A stretch of 12,019 nt of DNA from CAZIFG01 sp964539135 (GTDB taxonomy: Bacteria > Margulisbacteria > Marinamargulisbacteria > GCA-2716485 > CAZIFG01): contig CAZIFG010000031.1 of NCBI GenBank assembly GCA_964539135.1, positions 1 to 12,019 on the forward strand, in the 5' to 3' direction. A model generated the notes under the pieces. The model had not been told where the DNA came from and ran no database searches. It saw only the letters and a list, made by a program, of their open reading frames with translations. Within the stretch, counting starts at the first letter, position 1, and each line of letters opens with the position of its first letter. Positions 6,207 to 12,019 of the stretch are shown here, piece by piece. Both the position numbers and the translations under genes were made by a program.

Positions 6207-6698
6207 TTATACTCCTTTTTCTCTCATTTTTTCCTGCACGGCCGTCTCGACATGAGGTGGCACAAAATCGCTGATTTTTCCTTTAAATTGGGCCAACTGC
6301 TTGACTAAACTGGAACTCAAATAGGAGTACCTAACGTCTGTCATCAATAACATCGTATCGATCTTCTCGTTCTGACCTCTATTCGTAATGGCCATTTGAA
6401 ATTCATATTCAAAATCAGAAACGGCTCTTAGACCTCGAATCACTGTAAAAATCTCGTTTTTTTGGGCATAATCTGCCAACAATCCCTCGAAATGCACCAC
6501 GCTGATTCTTGGATTATCTTTAAAGGTTTCCTTGATTAAGTCTATTCTTTCATGAAATGAAAATAAAGGATGCTTTTGAGGATTATTAAACACAGCCACC
6601 ACTACTGTTTCGACCATGTTTAAAGCCCGTAGAATGATGTCTACATGACCATTTGTAATGGGATCAAAACTCCCCGGATAAATCGCTTTTTGTGTCAT
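6207..6698 (-). CDS. coaD: Phosphopantetheine adenylyltransferase
   Basis: CoaD transfers AMP from ATP to 4'-phosphopantetheine, giving dephospho-CoA in the penultimate step of coenzyme A synthesis. The 163 residues match the family. It shows YPGSFDPITNGHVD (7-20) with the TNGH nucleotidyl-transfer motif (15-18), VIRGLRAVSDFEYEFQMA (86-103), and YLSSSLVK (126-133), the ISSSxVR-like motif. The ATG lies within the 3' end of rsmD, a 35-nt overlap, preceded by an AGAGAG ribosome site. The rsmD-coaD pairing is common in bacteria. Confidence 0.97.
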   Translation of the reverse strand: MTQKAIYPGSFDPITNGHVDIILRALNMVETVVVAVFNNPQKHPLFSFHERIDLIKETFKDNPRISVVHFEGLLADYAQKNEIFTVIRGLRAVSDFEYEFQMAITNRGQNEKIDTMLLMTDVRYSYLSSSLVKQLAQFKGKISDFVPPHVETAVQEKMREKGV

Positions 6699-7239
6699 GT
6701 TGCTCTCTTTTTATAAAGGTTAACGCCGTATCGCCATAGTGTTTTGTTTTAAATACCCTTAATCCTGAAACGTCTGGAAGGGATACGCGTCTATCGTGCT
6801 CGCACACTAAAAACCCATTGGGGCTTAGTATATCAAATTTAGATATGGCCTTCAACGAATCCAAATATAGCGTCTTACTTTGCCAGGGGGGATCAAAAAT
6901 AATAATGTCATAAACAGTCTGTGCTTTTTTGGGGAAGAGCGCTGCATCTGATTTTTTTAAGAGGTATTGGCTATCATCCTCCCCACAAATCGCTTTGCAA
7001 TTTTTATACACAAATGTCAAATTCATGTCCACAAAGGTAACATGCGCTGCCCCCTGCGATAGCGCCTCTAAGCCCATACTGCCAGTTCCACAGCATAAGT
7101 CTAAGACTCTGGCTCCCTCCAAATACGGTTTAAGCATGGATATAAGCGCTTCTCTCACTTTTGCCTGCGTGGGCCTGAATGATTTTTCTTTTGGAAAGTC
7201 TAAAGATGCACCTTTAAATCTGCCTGCGCTGATAATCAT
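6664..7239 (-). CDS. rsmD: 16S rRNA (guanine966-N2)-methyltransferase
   Basis: RsmD methylates G966 of 16S rRNA in the small subunit using S-adenosylmethionine. The 191 residues show the N-terminal MIISAGRFKG, the RPTQAKVREALISML segment (22-36), motif I VLDLCCGTGSMGLEAL (45-60), the catalytic DPPW (116-119; DPPY or DPPF is usual) and the C-terminal KHYGDTALTFIK (166-177). The last residues are extended compared with the core fold and overlap coaD. The ribosome site is unclear: AGGGG sits almost against the ATG, and an extended -10-like TGCTAAACT ends 6 nt before the ATG, so the message could be leaderless. It heads the five-gene compact run. Confidence 0.95.
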   Translation of the reverse strand: MIISAGRFKGASLDFPKEKSFRPTQAKVREALISMLKPYLEGARVLDLCCGTGSMGLEALSQGAAHVTFVDMNLTFVYKNCKAICGEDDSQYLLKKSDAALFPKKAQTVYDIIIFDPPWQSKTLYLDSLKAISKFDILSPNGFLVCEHDRRVSLPDVSGLRVFKTKHYGDTALTFIKREQHDTKSDLSGEF

Positions 7240-7566
7240 GCCCCTAGTTTAGCACATATTCCCAGCTCTGTATTTTGACAGATGGCCTTTCACTTTCTTT
7301 ACAAAACAATCCACACTTACTATTATATTTAAATTAATCCATAATTATTTATTAAAACCCCATAAAAAAATAGTCTCTTATTCAAAATACCATACGCTTT
7401 ACCCTGTCTACGCAAAGTTCTTCAATTTTTGTCCTCAGAAAATCTCTCCGCCTTCTAGGCCGTATACCATGTCTAGACGGCATCAAAAACCTTTAACATT
7501 TCAAACATCCATTCCTGCACGTATCCACAGTCATTCAGATATATGGCCCCATGCTGTAGCTGCTAT
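7240..7566. other. Unexplained intergenic gap between recG and rsmD
   Basis: This is the largest non-coding stretch within the minus-strand block. The part near rsmD (about 7300-7380) is AT-rich and may hold a promoter. The part near recG holds a GC-richer patch (7447-7482) with the palindromes GTATAC and GTCTAGAC and inverted arms GCCGT (7459-7463) and ACGGC (7477-7481). On the plus strand a frame stays open from 7253 to 7567 with stop TAA at 7568-7570, but its only ATG is at 7469 (33 residues) and it has no convincing ribosome site. I see no clear terminator for recG. Confidence 0.4.
7322..7327 (-). promoter_or_regulatory. Possible -10 box upstream of rsmD
   Basis: A perfect TATAAT reads on the minus strand about 83 nt before the rsmD ATG. 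I see no good -35 box 16-18 nt upstream, and the surroundings are very AT-rich. A competing candidate, extended -10 TGCTAAACT (7254-7246), lies against the ATG. Confidence 0.25.
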
Positions 7567-9630
7567 TTAATTTAAATTTACTTTTTCAATCTCTGACTGA
7601 GTCGCTGTTACAGCCTGATGCAAGCCCTTATTTTCCATACGGGTTAAAAAGGGATCTTCTTTTAAAATGTCTAAGGCCTTTTTTCTGGCCATTTTAAGCA
7701 GGGCTTCGTCACGAATTAAGTCGGCCACTTTAAAGTCTGGGAGTCCTGCTTGTTTGGTTCCCAACATATCCCCAGGCCCTCGAATGAGCATGTCATATTC
7801 GGCTAATTTAAAGCCATCTGTTGTAGATTTCATGGCATTGATTCGCTTTTTACCCGACTCTGTTTTGGGATTACCCACCAAATAACACCAGGACGCATTG
7901 CCCCCACGGCCCACGCGACCTCTTAATTGATGCAACTGAGAAAGCCCAAATCGCTCTGCATGATTGATGATAATCATCGTCGCATTTGGGACATCAATGC
8001 CCACTTCAATCACCGTAGTGGCCACTAAAATTTGAGTTTGATTTTCCTTAAACGCATCCATGGCAATAGCCTTTTCTTCCGGCGTCATTTTACCGTGAAT
8101 GAGCCCCACCTGATACCGAGGATAGCGCTGTTTCAACTGCTCCCATCCTTCAACGGCTGATTTTAAATCCAGCTTTTCAGACTCTTCTACCAAAGGATAT
8201 ACCACATACAACTGATGACCTTTTTTAAGCTGTTCCTCACACGCTTGTAAGACCTTTTCTAAAGAGGGTGGTTTCACAAATAACGTTGTAGGAGGCACGC
8301 GTCCTTTGGGTAGTTCCGTCATGGTGGTATGATCGAGATCTCCAAAACAGGTTAAGGTAAAGGTCCGGGGAATAGGTGTCGCTGTCATGTATAAACAGTG
8401 CGGTGTGATGCCCTTTTGGACTAGTTTTAAACGTTGGACTACCCCAAAACGATGCTGTTCATCAATGACAGCCACACCCAAATGCGGGATTTGAACCGCC
8501 TCTTCAATGAGGGCATGGGTCCCTACAATCAACTGCACAGGTTGGGTCTCTAACACACTGAGGACCCTCCGGCGCTCTGAGAGCTTCATCTTTCCTTTTA
8601 AGAGATTAATTTCAATGCCCAAAGGGCCCACGATTTTACTCAGTTTATAATATAATTGTGCGGCTAAAATTTCTGTAGGTGCCATTAAAGCGCCCGTTTT
8701 ACCTGAATCTAATGCCGCTAAAAGCGTCATGATGGCCACATCTGTTTTGCCAGATCCGACATCGCCTTGCAAGAGCCTGTTCATGGGTTCTGTTGTTGAA
8801 AGATCAGCTTGGATTTCCTGAACCGCTTTTGTTTGAGCCCCAGTTAGGGTATAGGGAATCCGATTTTTATACGCCTGAACCAGCGGTCCATTAATTGTTA
8901 AAGCCTCTGTTTTTGACTGTTTTTTGATGACGTGGCGTTTTTGTCCCAAACGCAATTGATAGATTATCAGCTCTTCAAAACTGAGACTTTCTTTGGCTGC
9001 ATCCAAGGCCTCCCAATGAGGCGGATAATGTAAGGTTTTCAAGGCCTTCTCCTTGGACATGAGTTTAAATTCTGATCGGATATGAACCGGCAAAAAATCT
9101 TGAATCTGTTCGGTGCGCTGGAGCGCTTCTCTCATAATCTGTCGCATTTTAGATTGATACACACCTTCTGTTAGGGCATAAATGGGAAAAATGGCACCGA
9201 CATGATCGGTGCGCTTCTCCGGATCTATCAACTCCATATCGGAGACCATCATCGTGGGATAAGGATCAAAAGAGGTCCTATCTACCTTTCCCTTTAAAAA
9301 CACCAGTTGCCCTGGTTTTAAGATCTTTAACAGATACGGTTGATTGAACCAAATGGCTGTGATCTGTCCTGTTGTGTCTCGAATGCTCGCTTGGATGAGA
9401 CGGGCATTTGTTTTGGTCTTTTTTTCGCTCAGCGTTTCAATCCTGCCTTCGATGGCATTGTGTTCGCCTATTCTAATCTGAGACAGAGAGAGTAACTGGC
9501 GTCTATCATCATATTCTCTAGGAATGACCCATAAACAGTCTTCGAGGCTTGTAATTCCCAATCGATTTAAAGACAAGGCTAGCTTGGGCCCTACCCCTTT
9601 GAGATACTGAATCGGCGTTGATAAGGCCAC
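7567..9630 (-). CDS. recG: ATP-dependent DNA helicase RecG
   Basis: RecG remodels stalled replication forks and branch-migrates Holliday junctions. At 687 residues it is full length. The N-terminal part has the helix-hairpin-helix-like YLKGVGPKLALSLNRLGI (9-26) and the wedge/OB domain (about 50-135). The helicase core has LTGAQ (262-266), Walker A GDVGSGKT (289-296), DEQH (390-393), MTATPIPRT (415-423), and C-terminal HQLRGRVGRG followed by the RecG-specific GPGDMLGTKQAGLPDF region. The start is GTG with AAGGGGA (9640-9646) 9 nt upstream. It begins 25 nt after the purL stop, so the two are probably co-transcribed. Confidence 0.97.
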   Translation of the reverse strand: MALSTPIQYLKGVGPKLALSLNRLGITSLEDCLWVIPREYDDRRQLLSLSQIRIGEHNAIEGRIETLSEKKTKTNARLIQASIRDTTGQITAIWFNQPYLLKILKPGQLVFLKGKVDRTSFDPYPTMMVSDMELIDPEKRTDHVGAIFPIYALTEGVYQSKMRQIMREALQRTEQIQDFLPVHIRSEFKLMSKEKALKTLHYPPHWEALDAAKESLSFEELIIYQLRLGQKRHVIKKQSKTEALTINGPLVQAYKNRIPYTLTGAQTKAVQEIQADLSTTEPMNRLLQGDVGSGKTDVAIMTLLAALDSGKTGALMAPTEILAAQLYYKLSKIVGPLGIEINLLKGKMKLSERRRVLSVLETQPVQLIVGTHALIEEAVQIPHLGVAVIDEQHRFGVVQRLKLVQKGITPHCLYMTATPIPRTFTLTCFGDLDHTTMTELPKGRVPPTTLFVKPPSLEKVLQACEEQLKKGHQLYVVYPLVEESEKLDLKSAVEGWEQLKQRYPRYQVGLIHGKMTPEEKAIAMDAFKENQTQILVATTVIEVGIDVPNATMIIINHAERFGLSQLHQLRGRVGRGGNASWCYLVGNPKTESGKKRINAMKSTTDGFKLAEYDMLIRGPGDMLGTKQAGLPDFKVADLIRDEALLKMARKKALDILKEDPFLTRMENKGLHQAVTATQSEIEKVNLN

Positions 9631-9655
9631 CCCTTAAGTTCCCCTTTAAAGGCTA

Positions 9656-11899
9656 TCAGGCATTCAATGCCGTTATTAAGGCACTCAACTGGAAGGCTTT
9701 AAGTACGCCACCTGATTTGGATAGTACGATTTCACGGGATTCGGTTGTCTTTCCAATCACTTGATACTCTACGGATTTAGATTCTAAAGTCTGTTTCACT
9801 TTATGTACATTTTCTACAGGAACCGATATCACATAGCCGCCATTTTCTGAAAACAAGAGCGTTGCAAGATCTAGAACGTTTTCTGTTTGAATGTCGCAGC
9901 CCACAATGGCATTTCCACGCTCACCTAACACCATTTCCACCAGACACTGCCAGAGACCGCCCATGGAAATGTCATGACAAGCTGATGCCCATTTGGCATC
10001 CATAATGGCCATCATGGCTTCATTTTGTTTGGCTTCATCGGCAATGCGCACTTGGGGCGCCACTTGAATCTCAGGGGCCAAGGATTGTGCTTGAGTCCCG
10101 CCAAATTCAGGGTATCGTTTTCCCACACAGATTAAAATCTCATTGGGCTTTGTGAGCTGCAGAGTTAAACAGGTTTGAATACTGTCTACACGGCCCACAC
10201 ACATCACCACAGGCGAGGGAATTACCGCATTACCTTGTTTGCTGTCGTTATAAAAACTGACGTTTCCAGACACAATAGGCACTGGCTCTCCTGGAATAAT
10301 ACCCAGTCCTTCTGCGGCTTCTTTAATCCCTCTGACGCCCTCTTGAAAATCAAAAAAGACAGAAGGATTTTCAGGATTTCCATAATTCAAACAATCCGTT
10401 AAGGCTATGGGTTTCCCGCCCACTGCAATAACATTTCGAATGGATTCTGCCGTGGCGTAAGCGCCAGAGACATAAGGATCATGTTCGCCATATAAATTGC
10501 TGTCCATGGAAACGGCCATACCGGTTTTACAGCCAGCAATAGGCACCACAACCACAGCATCAGCTTCGCCAGGATAAATAAAGGTATTGCCCCGAACGGC
10601 ATTGTCATAATGTCTGTAAATGGGTCTTTTATAGACGTTGTTTTTCTCTGCCAGGGTGGCCTCGCAATGTTTCTCTATTTTTTCAAGAGAGATAGAAGGT
10701 ATCTCTTTGACTTCTTTTGGAATGGGTCTGGATTGGGCGACTCTATTTTCTCTCACCTCTGTTGTGATGCAATGGACAGGTAAAGAACATACGGTTTCGC
10801 CTTTGTGTGTCATGATACAAATGGGTTCCGTTAAAATTTCACCTATCACCACAGCGCCTGCTTGAGGGTACAATTGGGGCAAGGCAAAGGTTGTGTTAAA
10901 AAGCGACAACACATGTTTACTGTGTTTTTTTGGGACCACGATACAAAATCGCTCCTGTGTTTCGGAACAAGCGATGACTTCGGGTTTTAAATTGTCGATA
11001 GAAACATTCACTTTATCCAAATCAATTTTGACCCCAAAATTACTGCCTGATGCAATTTCAGATACGGCACAGGAAATGCCGCCGGCACCCAGGTCTTTAA
11101 AGCCAATGTCTATTTTTTCTTGAGAGACCCATTTGACCAACTCTTTGATGGCCTCTACTAAAACGCGTTTTAAAAAGGGATCATGAACTTGAACCGCCCC
11201 AATATTGGTGGCTTGATCGCTTTGATCCAAGGTCGCTGAGGAAAAACTGGCGCCGCCGAATCCTGTCATGTCTGTTGATTTTCCAAATAAAATCACGTCA
11301 TAGGGTTCTGTTTTGGCGCGCTCGGGGGTATAGCTGTGAATGATATCCCGTTCTTCTAAAAGGCCTATTGCTGCCACGTTGACCAAACAATTGTCGTTGT
11401 ACGAGGGGTGATATAAAGTCTCGCCACCCAAAACAGGGACACCTAAAGGATTTCCGTAATCGGCAACGCCTTCCACTACTTTTTCGGCAATTTCGGTGAC
11501 CATGGAGTCTTTCTCGGATTGAGGGACGCCAAAGTGAAGGGAATCTAAAACACCAATAACATCCGCGCCCATGCAATAGACGTCGCGGACACAGCCGCCA
11601 ACACCGGTTGCAGCGCCTTCAATGGGTAAAATTTGAGAGGGGTGATTGTGGGACTCATGAGACAAGGCCAAACAATATTGTTTGCCATTGTGTTTTGTAA
11701 ATCGGATAATACCCGCATCTTCGCCAATGCCTAAGGCCACTTCAGAGCCTTTAACAGGTAACGTTTTAAGGGTGAGTTTACTGCTTTTATACGAGCAATG
11801 CTCGGACCACATGGTGTCAAAGATTTTTTCTTCTACTACAGTGGGCTCTCTGTCTAATAAAGTACGAATTGCGACTTTGTCTTTTTCTGATAATGTCAT
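9656..11899 (-). CDS. purL: Phosphoribosylformylglycinamidine synthase subunit PurL, small type
   Basis: PurL converts FGAR to FGAM with ATP and ammonia in purine synthesis. The 747 residues match the small multisubunit PurL, which needs PurS and the glutaminase PurQ; neither is in the window. Motifs include WSEHCSYKSSK (31-41, with H34), the metal- and ATP-site ESHNHPS (82-88), GAATGVGGCVRDVYCMGA (about 95-112), DLGAGGI, and ACHDISMGGL in the second half, matching the two-domain PurM-like repeat. The ATG has no Shine-Dalgarno sequence. TAAAAT, a -10-like box, ends 7 nt before it, which fits a leaderless message. The gene starts about 65 nt from the right contig-end repeat and probably heads a purL-recG unit. 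Confidence 0.97.
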   Translation of the reverse strand: MTLSEKDKVAIRTLLDREPTVVEEKIFDTMWSEHCSYKSSKLTLKTLPVKGSEVALGIGEDAGIIRFTKHNGKQYCLALSHESHNHPSQILPIEGAATGVGGCVRDVYCMGADVIGVLDSLHFGVPQSEKDSMVTEIAEKVVEGVADYGNPLGVPVLGGETLYHPSYNDNCLVNVAAIGLLEERDIIHSYTPERAKTEPYDVILFGKSTDMTGFGGASFSSATLDQSDQATNIGAVQVHDPFLKRVLVEAIKELVKWVSQEKIDIGFKDLGAGGISCAVSEIASGSNFGVKIDLDKVNVSIDNLKPEVIACSETQERFCIVVPKKHSKHVLSLFNTTFALPQLYPQAGAVVIGEILTEPICIMTHKGETVCSLPVHCITTEVRENRVAQSRPIPKEVKEIPSISLEKIEKHCEATLAEKNNVYKRPIYRHYDNAVRGNTFIYPGEADAVVVVPIAGCKTGMAVSMDSNLYGEHDPYVSGAYATAESIRNVIAVGGKPIALTDCLNYGNPENPSVFFDFQEGVRGIKEAAEGLGIIPGEPVPIVSGNVSFYNDSKQGNAVIPSPVVMCVGRVDSIQTCLTLQLTKPNEILICVGKRYPEFGGTQAQSLAPEIQVAPQVRIADEAKQNEAMMAIMDAKWASACHDISMGGLWQCLVEMVLGERGNAIVGCDIQTENVLDLATLLFSENGGYVISVPVENVHKVKQTLESKSVEYQVIGKTTESREIVLSKSGGVLKAFQLSALITALNA

Positions 11900-11906
11900 G
11901 GGCTGT

Positions 11907-11912
11907 ATTTTA
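11907..11912 (-). promoter_or_regulatory. Possible -10 box for leaderless purL
   Basis: TAAAAT on the minus strand is followed by the 7 nt ACAGCCC and then the purL ATG, so transcription would begin at or next to the start codon. No Shine-Dalgarno sequence lies between. I see no good -35 box at the usual distance, which limits confidence. Confidence 0.35.
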
Positions 11913-11942
11913 GTATGAAAGCTTTTAAAAGGGAAGATATTG

Positions 11943-11957
11943 AAGCATCAGATGCTT
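11943..11957. promoter_or_regulatory. Palindrome upstream of purL
   Basis: AAGCATC (11943-11949) and GATGCTT (11951-11957) form a perfect 7-bp inverted repeat around one base. It extends to 10 bp with one mismatch. It is centred about 51 nt before the purL ATG and could be an operator. No U-run follows on either strand, so a terminator is unlikely. Confidence 0.35.
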
Positions 11958-11964
11958 GAATTCT

Positions 11965-12019
11965 ATTTTCGGACCCTGAGCGCAGTCGAAGGGTCGTAGA
12001 CGTAACTGAAATCTCAGCA
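11965..12019 (-). repeat. Contig-end repeat, right copy
   Basis: The reverse complement of this stretch matches positions 10-64 at 51 of 55 bases. The contig ends exactly within the unit: the last base pairs with the first base of the unit in the left copy. The opposite orientation of the two copies, with no mobile-element gene between them, suggests dispersed repeat copies at an assembly break rather than transposon ends. Confidence 0.85.

Noticed and set aside
10175..10865. Several 67-92 residue frames antisense to or out of frame with purL
   Set aside because: purL is continuous and conserved throughout, and these frames have no ribosome sites or recognisable motifs.
1..12019. The two inverted end repeats as terminal repeats of a transposon
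   Set aside because: The DNA between them is ordinary housekeeping genes with no transposase, and the ends coincide with the contig ends, so an assembly break is the simpler reading.
1..12019. CRISPR arrays, tRNA genes or a defence cassette
   Set aside because: I looked on both strands and found no spaced direct repeats, cloverleaf-like sequence ending in CCA, or defence-type protein.

Overview
The window looks like a complete contig from a low-GC bacterium that uses the standard bacterial code; TAA, TAG and TGA are all used as stops. It carries core housekeeping genes in two convergent blocks. The clearest phylogenetic hint is a small DivIVA/SepIVA-like protein beside coaD and rsmD, an arrangement known from Cyanobacteria, Firmicutes and Actinobacteria. 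Its C-terminal half reminds me most of the cyanobacterial version. I infer an uncultured lineage near the Terrabacteria (possibly Margulisbacteria-like), but I cannot assign a phylum from sequence reading alone.

Layout. Positions 1-64 and 11965-12019 are copies of one repeat in inverted orientation, so the contig probably ends in a dispersed or tandem repeat that stopped the assembly. At 30-341 (minus) lies a short, probably truncated gene of an uncharacterised family with an AHSIQ motif; its stop codon lies inside the repeat. Positions 342-790 are non-coding: an AT-rich stretch, then a hairpin-bearing element, then a good sigma-70 promoter. The plus-strand block follows: rplU, rpmA, a rho-independent terminator, then obgE-proB-proA with a 2-nt gap and a 4-nt overlap. 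It ends at 4466, where the proA stop shares the bases CTAG with the stop of the convergent block.

The minus-strand block, read right to left, is purL-recG, then a 327-nt gap, then a tightly packed five-gene run: rsmD-coaD-(SepIVA-like)-rph-(JAMM peptidase). Every junction in that run is an overlap or a zero-gap TAAATG.

Functionally, the plus block joins ribosome proteins and the ribosome-linked GTPase ObgE with the first two enzymes of proline synthesis. The minus block joins purine synthesis (PurL), replication-fork repair (RecG), 16S rRNA methylation (RsmD), CoA synthesis (CoaD), a likely envelope or division coiled-coil protein, tRNA 3' trimming (RNase PH) and a JAMM metallopeptidase with intact zinc ligands.

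I see no tRNA or rRNA gene, CRISPR array, transposase, phage gene or defence cassette, and no convincing new multi-gene system. The points most worth a second look are the end repeats, the hairpin element before rplU, the JAMM peptidase and SepIVA-like gene in the compact operon, the shared CTAG stops, possible leaderless starts, and the unexplained 7240-7566 gap.
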